Position numbers and translations under genes: made by a program. From Aplysia californica (Eukaryota > Mollusca > Gastropoda > Aplysiida > Aplysiidae), in NCBI RefSeq assembly GCF_000002075.1, contig NW_004797419.1:741487-805486 (forward strand): a stretch of 64,000 nt of DNA, in the 5' to 3' direction. The notes under the pieces were generated by a model. It had not been told where the DNA came from. It worked only from the letters and a program-made list of their open reading frames with translations, and did no database searches. Shown piece by piece: positions 34,047 through 48,400 of this stretch. Within the stretch, counting starts at the first letter, position 1; each line of letters opens with the position of its first letter.

Positions 34047-37000
34047 ATGATGAATGGGACTGATTCCTGCCGAAAAAGTAAAAGAAAGCGAAAAAGGAAG
34101 ACAAGATCTGAAAGAAATCAGATGTCTCAACATTTGGTTCAGGTTCAGGTAAGATCATGTTCTTGATTTTATAAATAATCTTAATAATATTGGACTTATT
34201 TTTAAAATTATGCTGCTCAGACTTGTCCAATAAGGAAATATTTTTATCGTCAAAGTGTCTGCTACTGTTAATTTTAATCTTTACCTGTTCAACCTCGCTA
34301 AAAGCAGCTTTTATAGATAAATGCAGTATGCATTTTATAACTGAAATTAAAATGTATTGATCTTTGTCATGGGAGTACCAACCAATTTAGGTAACAAGTA
34401 ACGTAGGCCTATAGTGTATTTTCAATGGAACTAAAAATAGGCACTGGCTGTATTTACCATTGCTGTAAAGATTGTTATAATTTTAATTTTGAAAAGTGTT
34501 ATTTAGAGAGTGCCTTGGGCAGACGGAATAGATTAGTTTACAAAACAAAAAAGTGTTATACAATGCAAAAAGTGCAATTTTTGGGGGATACTTTTTACTG
34601 AATGACTTCTCGATAAAATTATTGAAACTTTTGGTTCATCTTTTGCATTGTTTTCAGTAAATGGATTTCAGTCTCTCCTTCCACCTCTCTGCAGGACACA
34701 CTTAATTCAAGGAAGGTGAAATTTGCTTGACTTATAGGCACTGCATGAAATCAGTTAACTACAGTGGGTGTCACATTCAACGAGGTTGCCGAGACCGGCT
34801 TGTTGTCATCGTTGGATCTGACCTCTTGTTGAACGTGACTAAGGCTAAACAAAAGAAAGGAGACAAGCTATTATACTACACTATGTACCAATACCAGTAA
34901 TTAAAACAGTTGTTCTCCCTGATGACGAAATTCTCAAACAGTGTGCGCATGTTTGAGCTGTGTTCTCACTGTCATTTCTGCATTAAAAAATTATTTTTTT
35001 CCGGAACACTTCTCGTGTGGAAACATACCCTCTCACATCTAGGCCTAGATCTAGATATCTACAAAAAGTAAAGGCGGGAGCTTGGATTTTCTGATCGGGG
35101 GAAGAAAAGAAAATTGTAAAAAATGAAGGTCTCGATCTAGACCTTCCCATCCAGAGTTCATCCAGTTTCACACAGCCCACATTGTGTTCCCACCCACCCT
35201 CTCCCATCCCTACCGTAGGCCAGCCAACCCTCGCCTGTCCTCTTGGCTTTGTGGCCCATATTACGAGGCACACTAGATCTAGCAATACAAAGTGTTAGGA
35301 ATGGAGGATGGGCCTTGTGCTTCTCATGAGATGGAAAGAAAGGAGAAAAATTCTTTGCTTTTGGGGCCATTAATTGCTTTTATTTAGTTATCTCAACCTC
35401 GTTGAAATTGAAAGTGACTTTAGTCTGTTTCCAACCTCGTTGGAGCTGACGTTCATTTACAAAGATATATTTAGAGGAAAAAATCGGGGATTAAGGATTG
35501 CCTCGTTGAAGCCGACTTCTTGTTGAATGGGACCTCGTTGAATGCGACTCCCACTGTACAATATACTGCTGGGGTGATAGTGTGAGGATGTCAAGTGGTT
35601 CTTTGGTGCAGACTGAAATACTGTGCTTTATTTAGACTGGACAGGGCTCCTCATAGCCAGCATAGTAGAAATTATGCATATTTTTATTTCCGATTGAAGA
35701 GAGATAGAATTGAGAGGACTTAATACTCTTTGTTGTTATGTCAGATCTTTTTTTTCATGACTTGACACATAATTCCTGTAGTCAAACCTACAATTAAAAG
35801 TTATAAATCTTCTTCTAATTAGTAATCCTCACACATGGTCAACATCAACAAACCCACACCACCTTGTCACTCAAGCCCATGCACACTAGCTATATACCAG
35901 GTCCAAAGAAGATAACACATTTTCCCTGAAAGTTTATGATTGCACAGAAAATGGGAAAGGTTTAAGTTTAATTGAGGTCTTCCTTCTGAAAATAAGTTGA
36001 AATTGTGCATTAAGTCATCACTACCCTCATGTTGGCCCCATGGAGAGTAGAGATCATAGAACTGCAAGTAGGTTAAGTAAGTTTACCAATGGAGGCCTCA
36101 AAGAGACCCCAGAAAGCAAGGCAAATCGTGCATCACGTTCAGAGACCTAATAGTAATTAAAGTACAGTGGAAACCATATATATATAACAGGCCTGGAAAT
36201 AGCGGGGATCCGGTAATGACGGATTTTTTAAATCCCCGTTTTTTCCTACTCATTTGTCTCTATTAAAAGTTACCGGCAATAACAGGGCCTCATCGGAGCT
36301 CTATCGGTTATAGCAGGGACAAAGGCTCATTAACAATGTGTAAAAAGAAGAGAGAATAACACAGTGATGGAGCAAGCCCACGCAAGTCACGCCACTGCAA
36401 GCACACGCAGCGGGTGAAGTGAGAGAGGGCTGCGGTGTCCTGCAGACCTTGATCTAGCCCTAAGCTTAGCTACACGCATGCGTAATGTGTCTTGAACGGG
36501 CCTGCCACATGGTACTTGCGGCAAGGGAAACTACCCATGAATAAATACTGCTGGATTAGTCCACAAATGCTTACTTCCTTTGCATTTCTGAGAGGGATCC
36601 AATCTAACAGGACTTTTTCTCTGGTCTCACAATCCCTGTTATATCAGGTTTCCACTGTAGTCTGTCGTTCCAAAATGAGATGAAAGGTAGTGTCATTTTT
36701 GAATTAATGAGTGGTGTTTACTGGAGAGATTGAATTATTGAAGTCAAGATTGGAAGCAAGTATGAATATGTTCGTGCTCTGATCCACTGGAGATGACCTT
36801 CTTCACTATTGTAACATGCGTGTGGCATTAATTTCCATCCACTCAGATGAGAGACTACAACATAGCGTAGTTATTTATATAGTGTATTAATACGGTATAG
36901 GAATGAATAGAGCAGACCCCCCCCCCACACCATTTTCCTTTTATGGTCTTGTTACTGAAAGTTGTAAGGTGCAACAATTGGTTTTGTTTTAACAATTCAT

Positions 37001-40000
37001 TTTTTTTCATCTAGGATCAGCAAGGAAAATGCAATGATGGAAAACCCAGGAAAAGTTCCAAGGACAAAAAAGAAGGAACTTTAAGAACCTATGTATGTAG
37101 ATCTGTAACTAATCTTATATTTCTTGTTCCTTTCCCTTTCATAAGTAGTCCCCTTGCTTATATCATGCTTTCTTTTGCCAGGAAATTTTGTGTGTTACAA
37201 ATATACATCCTCCGACTCACTTTGAAGTCATTTGTAATCAGGAGATTCGGATGCCTCAAAAGAGGATGAATTAACGATGATCACATGCCAATGTGTTGCT
37301 TTACACCAAACCAGCTTGGTTAGATTCAGGTATGTCAGATCAACCAAGATCAAGTGGATTATGCAGAGACTAAAAAAGTGAAGTGCTTTTTTGTGTGAGT
37401 CAGAAAAGAATTTTTGTGTTTAGTGAACAAGATCTACCTGTCTGTCGGTTGCCCTACTTTACTTACTGATGGCAATACTTTCCTCTAATTGATGAAGTTT
37501 GATCCATTGATTATACGTCTGTTTATATGCAACTCATGAATGCTCAGTCACCTGATATTTAAGCACCAGCTGCAAAGATGATTTGTACTAGTAAAATGGA
37601 CTCTCATAGTGGCTGGCAAGTTTACATCATGTTGACATATTTGATAGAGGTCGTTCCTTTGGAGCAGTCTCAGTGAGGAGAAATTACACCACACTCATAT
37701 TTTCTCTTGCCGTGAACCAGAGGTTTCCTACACCTCTATGTCAAAAGACTAGCCAGGGACACTATGAGATGTTGTTAGCTTTTGCGAGCCTTGAGATTGT
37801 AAGATGTAAGGGTTCTTGTTTACACTTCAAATTTCATTGGACCTGTTTGGAAGTTATGGTTCATGTAGGTTTGACAGCATTTTTCATTTCAAATTAAGAA
37901 ATGAAATGCCTGGAACTATGCTTTTGAAAGACTATTGAACTTGTCTGTTATAAGTGAACTACATGGCTCTGGACAGAAGGGTGAGAGCCCAGCTGTTGCT
38001 GGATCGATAACAACAACAGCAACAACATAAATGAAAAGTGTTTGGAACCATCCCAGTATGTGGTCAACAAACAAGAAATCTTAACTTCGTGCAGGAGAGG
38101 AAACAGGTTTCATGAACTTTTCAACGCAGGCCCCTGGACAAAATCCTTCTCAAATTGAACAATTCTGGATCTATAACAACAAATTGAAAAATTCTGAAAA
38201 CATCCTGCTTCTTTTGTCTTGTTGTACCTAATTCTACATTTTTTATATTCTTATACTGTTTGCTGCAGCTCTGTTGGTGACAAACTTTCAGAGGGCAGGG
38301 AAATTAGAAATCTGGATGTCAATGGGCTCTAATCTTTTTGTCATTTCTCGAACATTTTATACGTCCAGGGTTCTATCAGTAGTTTCTCTTTGAAAGCAAG
38401 CTTTTACTTTAATGTTGTGTATGTGTATGTCACCAGACTCTGAGATCAGGAAGGGGTGTCTCTCACATTCCTAAAGCTCAGGATTACAAAAGGGAGACTA
38501 CAGGGACAATAACTCAGCACAGATTGACGGTACCGGTATGTCCATGACTTTTATGCCTTTTTTGCTCTTCTTCTTCTGTGTCCTTTCAGCCAGCCTGCTC
38601 TGTCTCTATCTTTATTGTTCATGCTGATCTTTTGAAGAATTTATTTGTTATCATTCATATATATAGATTGTCGCTGGAAACGTATTGAAACAGGTTTTAT
38701 GGAAATGGCTTTACAGTTTTTGATAATTTTCCAATTTAAGTTAGGCATCGTGGTGAAATTAAGTGCTTGTCAAAATCAGGTGCTTGTCAAAATAATGGAA
38801 TCAAAGAAGTATGCATTTTCCCGTCCATTGGGCAATTTCTATCTGTTTGGGCAATTTCTGTTTTTATTTTTCAGCTCAACAACTTTTTTTGTCCGTGTAA
38901 AAACACATTTCTGTGTAGATTTTATTGAAAAACATTGATTAGAGGCACAAAAAATGTAAATTTGCAATTTTCAAGGTCTCTCAAGCTTAGGAAATCACCA
39001 AACTTTAGAGGCCATATTTTCTAGCTAATTTTACCTCAGACACCAGACGCCCTTACCTTCTGTCTTCTATGGAGGATATATAGGCATTTTTTTCACCAAA
39101 AGCAATTAAAATAAACAAGCTTTAGAATGGTACCAATAATTCCATATGTCCAAAAATTGAAAAGCACCTGATTCCACCACATCATGACATATTTTTTTCA
39201 GTAGTGTTTTGGTATGTCTAGGTTCTGATGTTTTTTCAAGTAGTGGCAAGTCTATGTGTAAGTAATATATCAAGCTTATGGTTAGTCTATGCTTTGATGG
39301 TCTATGGATGGTAGTTCTCACATACTTGTAGATTTGCCTTACTTAGAGCATGGGTTAGTAGCTGAATGTGGTCTATATTATCAGCAGTACCAGTCCTCTT
39401 CTGGTGGATTGCTTTTTTGAAATCAGACAGCATTTTTGACATACGCTATAGTAATTGTAATCAGAGACCAAGGCGCTATTACTTCGAGCCTTTACTTTGT
39501 GTAGTGTTTGGGGACTATTCTTGAGATAGTTGTGACGGAGTATTCGAAATTACTGAAAAGTAGTTGCTCCTTCTGGAATCAGTGAGTACACTTATAATAT
39601 GGTGTGCACTTTAAGGATCTGCATCCCTTTTAAGCCAGGGAGAGTTACTTTGGCTCTTTACTTCTGCCTCATATATCTGTACTTCTGACAGAACAGATTA
39701 CATGTAGTCCTTCTGGCTTCTGGCGGTGCTGAATGGATATCTGAAAAGAAAGGCATCAACAAATAAAAAGCTGCTACTAATTTGAAATCAGCACTCTTCA
39801 AATTTTGCTCCATGTTTTGTGCTATTGTTACATATTTCAATGTTTTCATATACGCTTTACTGCCACAAGCTTGACACAGATTCTCTTTTTTGCTTTCAGA
39901 GACAATATGCCATGCTTGCCAATGCCAAGTCATCTGACTGGGTCAAAAGAGGTAGGAATAATAATAACATAAGTGTGTTATATTGTGAACTCGTGTATAC

Positions 40001-42348
40001 ATGTATTGTTACCATTGCTTAATATTTCTTGTTTGAACATGATTTGATTCACCGTCCTTGTCAAAATGGTGTATTCAATCCTCAGTTAAGCTTCACACTT
40101 CCAGTGAGACCTCTATCCAGGATGGGGCACTTTGCATTTTCACAACAGTATTTAGAAGCAGGCCTTGTGATTTTTTGGCTTACCTTTAACTCACTCAATC
40201 CCGTGACCGAGATATCTCGGTGAGCTCGCGGGCTGCGTTCAACCCCACAACCAAGATAACTCGGTTCTATAGTTTTGTTCTGCATACTAGTTATTTTGTT
40301 TCAGAAAACGACCTCAAGTTTTATAAAAGGTCGATTTATTATTTCCGCGGCCCATTCTGCTTAGAGGAGTGCTGGAATTTAGTTTCTACTGTCATTACAC
40401 ACGAAGAAATCACAGTTTTTATAAAGCACTTTCAGCACATTTGTTCACACTGATCAGCTGAGCATGTCTCGCAATCGATTCTCTCTGCCTTTCTCACACA
40501 TACATTTATTTTTTTATTCATGAAAGTATTCAACAGGCTTTATTATACATGACATACAATATGTTTATAGATCTAGACACTCCCAAGCATGTTTGAATAT
40601 CAATGTAGGCTTGCTCGCTGATTCGGCCATGAAAAAAAATTACAAGCTCCCAAAAATGCCAAATTTGTATAACACCCCAAAGCAAAACTAATAACGCTAC
40701 ATACTTCAAATTTGGTGTGTCCAAAGATCCATCTTAGGTTGTATTTTTTGCTCATTTCAAAGCAATTTGATTATTATTATTTATGCTTACTAGTGGGCCC
40801 TTACATAAGTGTCAAAATGACCGGTTTCTGGGTACTATTTCGTGAAAAACTCCCGGGATTGAGTGAGTTAAAGTGTTATGAACAGTGATGAATATACAGC
40901 TTCAAAATCTGGTCTTTTAAAAAGTGGAAATTGTGAAAGAGGCATGTTTTCAATAAAATTGTTTTTTACTGAATACTTGCTTTGTTTGGTGTGTCCTTGA
41001 GAAGGGTGCAATAGCCTTTGCTAAAAATAGACGCTTTAGCTGTACATTCAGAACAAACGTCTGAGCCCGTCTGCTTAATTCCATCAGACAGGTGGTTCCA
41101 TTTAATTCAGTCTAGTTGGCTTGACAGCGGCCTTGAAACTTTCACCGTAAGTTATGTCCTATCAAGTGGAGAAAGTTCAACAATTTTTTGTTGAAATGGT
41201 AAAATCTGATATCATATTTGTACTCTCTGTCAAATTTTAATGCGAAAACATCAGTTTGCCGATTCCGGAGAAACAAACAGAAATGGACCAGTCATGTGAC
41301 CTCAGTTTGTCCAAGGTGTAGATTGACAGTGTTGTGTGCTAGTATGTAATGTGTCGCCAGTCATTTCGCTCGCTCACATTCAGGGTTGGGTTGATTTAAT
41401 CAGTTGAATTTTTGGATTTAAATCAACTTGATTTTTAAAATAAAATTCAGTGATTTAAATCACTTTAAAAAAAATTTATTTTTATTCAGTTTTTACATAT
41501 TTCAACATTCAGAATTCCTTTCCTTGGTTTCATAAAACAGATATAAGGTTAAGTAGATAAATATAATCATGTTTAAAAGTCTGCTTTCCCTCCTTTCACT
41601 GTAAAATAATACAGTATTCAATTTACTTTTTTTTTTTCATAATTGAAATCAGAGCTGGGTTGATTTAAATCAGTTGATTTTTAAAATATTTTAATCAACT
41701 TGATTTTACAAATAGAAATCAGTATTTAAATCACTTTTTTAAAAATGTATTCAGTTTTTACATATTTGAACATTCAGAATTCCTTTCCTTGGTTTTATTA
41801 AACAGATATAAGGTTTAGTAGACTAATATAATCATGCTTAAAAGTCTGCTTTCCCCCCTGTCACTGTAAAACAATACAGTATTCAATTGACTTTTTTTTT
41901 CATAATTAAAATCAGGGTTGGGTTTATTTAAATCAGGTCGATTTAAATCAGTTGATTTTTAAAAATTTAAATCAACTTGATTTTGAAAATAAAACTCAAT
42001 GATTTAAATCACTTTTAAAAAATGTATTCTGTTTTTACACCTTTAAATAATCAGAATTCCTTTCCTTGGTTTTATAAAACAGTATATAAGGTTTAGTAGA
42101 CTAATATAATCATGCTTAAAAGTCTGCTTTCCTCCCTTTCACTATAAGTTGTAAAATAATACAGTATTCAATTTTTTTTTTTCATTATTGAAATTAACAT
42201 TTTCTTTTTCTTTTTAGACAAACACAAGCACGCACACACACACACACTGTAATAAAATGCAAGTTTATCTATGCATAATTACCCCCCCCCCCCCCCTTTC
42301 CCTTTAGACTGACATTTTCTTCATTTTTTTGTCTGTAGCCATAATTCA

Positions 42349-42408
<60 letters not shown>

Positions 42409-45400
42409 CAGATTAAGGCTTTCTTTTGCGGTTGCTTAAATTAATCATTAGTTAAAATAAAGACAATGCATTTTGCACTAAAAGAACATACTTTTAGCAA
42501 CTAAAAATCCCAAACTGTGTCGACATTTAAAAAAAAAAAAAAAAAATCCGATTTAAATTTTAAAAAATCTTGATTTAAATTTTAAAAATCGATTTTTTAA
42601 ATTTTTATTTAAAAAATCAAAAAAATCACCAACCCTGCTCACATTCTCCTCTTGCTTCCCATGAAATGATTGAGGTAGACAATGAGGTCCTGACTGAAGT
42701 AGATCAAAAAGTCCCAGCAATTTTTTGATAAAACTAATAGATTGTATTCACATCAGCTGTACATGAAACAGATTTGGAAAGAAATAGGGGAGAAGCTGAC
42801 TCATTGGTAATTTAAATTTCGACACCAGGATTTTAATCGGAAAAGCAGCCCCTTCTATTTTCATGCTAGATAAGATAGATATTTGCCTCTACCTCTTCTT
42901 TCACTCTTATACCACTGGCTTTGTGGGGTTGGGTGGGGTGGAGAGGGGTGGAGCAGAGGAAAGAGAAGGTGGACAAGAAAAACCCAAACAAATATAGTAA
43001 TAATATACTCATTATACTGGTCATTCAATAGATTGCATTATGATAATGATTCTTTATGTTTGACAAAGCATTATTGTTCTGTTGTTTGATGAAATTGTCC
43101 TTGCTGCTACAAAACAAGAACTTTAATATTGATGTTAATGTTTGTGAAAGGCACTCCAACGATTGAGACGAGGTGGTTTGAGGAAGAGGTCCCGAGTCCG
43201 CTACCATCGATCTATCGTCTGTTAGACAGAACGGAAGAACACAAATGTTTGGTCTGAATACACCTTTGGTCAGTGATGGTCATTATGTTTATGCAACATT
43301 GATTAGTCTTGTCTATTATTTCATGTATATATGCATTGTACTTGCTATTGTAATCCATATTTCCTCACAGCGTGCATTAATGTCATTTTCTGGTAATTTT
43401 TTAAGATTCACTGAGCAGACTTTTCTCAATGTAATTCTGTTTGCTTTTCAGGCCAAATTCCAGAATCTGAGTCTGTGAAGAAGATGGTGGACCTGGATAT
43501 GCAGAAAATTCTTACCATGGCAGATCATTTACGACAAGGGGAGAATGTGAATACAGCACACCCCCAGCCAGCACTGGCTGTTGTTAGTTGCCCAGCCAGC
43601 CCTGGTAAGTAGAGGAGTAGGGTACAAATCGCTACCCTAGAATTGCAAAGTTCTATCTACTCTGTACCTAGTTTTGAGAAATTTGACATTAAGAAATTTT
43701 TACTTTAAGATAGAACATTTGGTTTCTGACCTCATGGTCTTAGTAACTCAAAATGGCCAAAAGTTTCTGATAGAACTTTACAATTCGAAGGTAGCAAAAT
43801 GCCACCGAGGTTGTAAGGACTTTCAAACATTCCTGAGTCATCAAAATGTAACGTCACTTTGGTTAACAGTTCCCTGTTTTGGGGATAAAGTAAATTGTTG
43901 TAAATCATTTATTGAGGCATCAAGTACAGTTACAGGTATTTTAACCAGCTGAAACATGTCAAGTTTTGTCTCTTAGAAATTTAAAAAAAAAAGTAATGAT
44001 TGACAAATCAATTTGATTTTGTAAATTATCACCTAAGGTAAATGAATATTTGTTCAAATTCAGGATGATCTCTCTTTTGTTCCATTCTCAAGATTAGATT
44101 TCTCTAACAGTAGGAAAAGTACTTGACCGAAAAATATATATGGCACTTATACTCTCATAATCAAAGACAGCTCTAAATGAAAAAGGCAGAGATCTCAATG
44201 GATTTATTAGTGAATGGCATTGATATGTTATATTGATGGTTTAGTTGTAACAGCAAGTTTCCATTCTTCTTTAGAAGTATTTCTTATATAAAGAACACTA
44301 GTTAAAAATCTAGATGTAGCTTTATGTAGTTTAATGTTGAGATTCATGGGGAAAAAACCCCATTTGAATATGTACTGTGGTCTCCACCTAAGAACCTGGT
44401 CATCGGGAGACAAAAAAGTAAGTTTTTGGTAGAGTGAGTTATATGGCAAATTTCAAGGGGACCAGCTTAGTTCCTACTGGTGAGCTTTCTCCTTGTTTAT
44501 TCTATAATCACACAGTTTGTTTGGGAGGGAGGGGGGGTTGGCATATTTTTCAGGCGCTCGCAACTGCATAAGGTCATATGAGCGTGAGGGACATATTAAC
44601 TCACTTCAGACGGTTCACACAACAGTTGCGTGACCCCCGCCGCGATGCTTGCGACGGCTCCCACAAGCCCTGCGTGACCTACTTTGGATTTTTTTTTCCG
44701 CTCTACAAATCACGCACGGATCACGATACCCGCCTCGTACCCTTGTTTGGCCAAGCCTGAGCTACTAAGACTTCGTTTCGTATCTCTGGGGCCGGTAGTT
44801 TTTAAGTTATTGAAGGTGAAGGATAGTGACCCCAACTGGGGTTGAACAGACCGGAACTCGCGCTTTGTTTTTTTCTATACAGCTGATAGTAATCCGACAG
44901 TCGCGTCGTAGTAACGGTCGAAAAAGTCGCATGAACAAGAATCACATAATTTCACCGTTTTCTATACTTCTGTACGTTTTACTAGTTCTAGTGTCTCAGA
45001 ATATGATGTGTCTGATGGTTAGGATCCTGGATATGTACCCGAACACGGCCCGAGTCGTAGTTCTAGGGCTAGATCTAGCACTAAAACTGGTGTTGTTTTT
45101 CGCGCAACGAAATCACAACGTCGTGCCGTACATCTGTCTCATGTAATTCAGTGTATGGGTCTGAATCAATGCACAGACCAGCTTTTATATTTTCAGCAAA
45201 CACTCGCACATGTATACAAATCAAACCAGAACACTTTGAACTTTTATTTTTGTTGCTGTAGTGAATTTCATTCTACTTGTCACGTCTCTGGAAATTTTTC
45301 AGAAAATCAAAAATTCATGCCAATTTTTTAAAAATCATACAAATTAAAGTATTAGACTTAAACAACTTTAGTTTTTTGTATTAGATTAAGCTTGAATGTT

Positions 45401-48400
45401 ACTTTACTGTGTCAAAAGATAATTACAATAGGGTAATTCTGAGAGTTGTGGTGATTTATTGAAATACCCCCAAAAACGCCAGTCTTCAACGCTTGTGACT
45501 GGTGAAAGGGCCCAGTCGCAAGTGAGTTAACCATGTTTCAGTTTGTAGGAAATTTTGAATTTTGCCCAGGTGGCGGCCGAAGCCTACACCTATCGATTTT
45601 GAACCACCAAGGGATCTTTAACATGCACAACTTGCACATGGGGCCTCCGAGATTTTTTCGCCCTTGTCCAAGAAGATTAGATGTACACCATTCCTACCTT
45701 AAGATCAGGGGTGTGGCTGAAAGACAGTAATAAGAATTTAAGAGCCAAGGAGTAACAGTAGAAAGGCTGCAGAAAGAGTCAGGACCCCGAGAGGGGGCAA
45801 AAGAGGTGAGGGGGTGGGGGCAGAAAGTGGTATAACAGTGCTAGAGAGCAGGAAAAGTGATCCCAAGGTGACACTGACACCTGAAGTAAGATATATAGAG
45901 GTTTCTAATTTTTGTTTTGCTCCTTTACAGAATGATGTGTGTGTCATGCACACCAGCAGTGGAATTTTCTTTGCAGTGGGGGTTTCCGCTAAGAGCGCTA
46001 TTTCACATCAGGGTCAAGGGAGTCAGCTCGCTGTTGCTACTCTGAATGGGCTGATGTGGTTGTTGGCACTTTTCAACCTAATTTTTTTGGTGCATCCTTG
46101 TACTTATGGTAATTATATCTTTATCTCTTCAACTAATGAAGAAATTCCCAGTAAAAAAGACCTGTTATTGCCAAAAACTAAAATGACATCAATGTCAAAG
46201 TCATAAAGGAATTGCTCACTGGCTCAGCAGTTCCGACTGTGAGCCGTTGAGAGTGCCTTGTCGGAGAGAAGTTATTGTACCTTTTTGATGAATTTCTGCA
46301 CTAGACGTTTTCTTTATGAAAGAATTTGTGGTAGCTTGGTCCTCAAACACAGTGCTGCTAAAAAATGCACTGTCTCTGAGGCAAAGCGTAAAGCGAACAA
46401 ATGCAAAGAGGCATTTTTCTATTCTTTTATTGCAGAAGCTGGTGCATCTGTTCCTGAGGTGTGTCAGACTGATTTGAGGTATGCATGAAGGCATGTTTAT
46501 TAAGAAGTGTTCAGTCAGGGGTAATGGGGTGCACCTGTGCCTTTTTTCATTTCATCAATTGTCCTCACATTTTCCACAAAGTTGGGGACTAAGGTAAAAA
46601 AACAACAAAAAAGAAACTTTTGGGAGCATCTGACAGAAACATTAAAATTGCTGTAGTAGTAAAGAATGTGTGACTGAATCAATGTGTAAGTAGAAATCTT
46701 CAAGTTTGTGTTTGGCCTTAACCATTTAAGGTGAAAACAGCTAAAAGGTTTGATAAAGCCCCACTTATTACACTTCTCAAGAGGTGACAATATGAAGTCT
46801 CGCATTCACTTAGTGAAATTGGTGGGCTGCAAAAGTCTTTTCATCATTTATGAATTTGGCTATGTACTTTTTTTTAAGTGCATAGAATATACATATGTAT
46901 AAGAAAAAATTCTGGACCTGAAAATATTTTAGATATGTTCAGGTGTCATTTGGTATGTGTTCACTATAAATGTGCGTGCAAGGCTGTATTTAGGGGCTTT
47001 GAATTCAAAATCCTATTTGGACATAATTTCATGTCTTCGTTTAGCTTACAGAACAATAAAGGGAACAACTTTGAGAAATTGCTTGTTCCAAGTAATTGCT
47101 TGGAAAAGGGTCCAGAATCCATGACGCCAGAGACTGGTACTGGTACCAAACAGACTCCGGGAGACTCTGGATTCAGGTATGCTGTTGATTTATTGATTTT
47201 GTCGTCATGCATTCAGTGATTATAAGGTAAATGTAGGGGGAACTTATACAGCAGTCTGTGGGTACCAGTCATTGGTTGACAGATATGCTGTTAATTTGAG
47301 TTATTAGTTCAGTGTAGTGGCTGTGTTGTTCCGAAACATACAAAATTATACCTCTTAAATTTTTTGGGCCTTTTTAGGCTCACTGGAAATTATTGTTAAC
47401 CGTTATTTATTTTTATGAAGGAGAAATATAATTTATGTTATTTTTGCTGAAGAAAGCGAGAATAACATTGGCATTAGTCTCCGGTAAAGTTTAGGTAACC
47501 ACAGTTTAGCAACGTTAGCAGTAGAAAAGAATTTTTATCGCTGATGTAAAGAACATTTAATTATATTCCAAAGTAAAGCTTTACCAGGTTAAGTGAATGT
47601 GATAGAAACCATAAAGAAAAATTCAATAATTCAGCAATTATATAATATAGTATTCGGACAGAGTGCTACATAATGAGGTTATGATTAATGTGAATGTGAA
47701 AGATTTTGGTTTTGGCCGAGTTCAGTGCTAGTGCTGCTTTTTTCTTTAGCCAGTTTTGCATGCTGAAAACAGAAAAGGGTAAAAGTAAACTATAAACTAC
47801 AAAAAATTACGAAAATTTTCAGTGATTTTGATTTCACATGAAGGAGTAATAAAAGTTTGGTGATAGCTGTATTTTTTCAGTTGTTCTGAAAGAACCTGTG
47901 GATGAAGATTTCTACTGAGACAAAATGAGAGGCATCTTAGTGAAATCAGGCGCACGTCAAAATAATGAAATTGAACAAACCAGCATTTTTCTGGCCAGTG
48001 GGGCATTTATATAATTTTCTTTTTTTTGGCTCAACACCTTTTACATCCATTTAAAAACACATTTGTGTGTGGTTTTTACTGAAAAACATTGATTAAAGGC
48101 ACAAAAAATGCAAATTTTCAGTTTCCAAAGACTCTCAAGCTATGGAAGTTACCAAACTTGGACGGCCATTTTTTCGTTAATTTTACCTCTGAAACCAGGC
48201 TATCCTCTCTTTCTTCAGTCGCGAATATCTTGACTTCTATTCAACATAGATGGATATTTTTTTAAAACATAAAGCAAGGCAAATTAACAGGTTTTAAGAT
48301 GATACCAATAACCCTATTTGCCCAAAAATTGGCGAGTGCGTGGTTCCACCTCGTCATGCCACAAATGATGATTATGGCTCTTTATTGTTTTCAGTGCTGC

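Noticed and set aside
45814-46206. 130-codon open frame
   Set aside because: It has no ATG-supported start and overlaps a fragment of a TTAA element; the proven exon 6 uses other sequence at 46436.
47038-47045. Alternative acceptor TTACAG (47046-47051) for exon 7
   Set aside because: Using it gives a phase that does not fit exon 6; the TTTAG acceptor before 47045 fits the chain.
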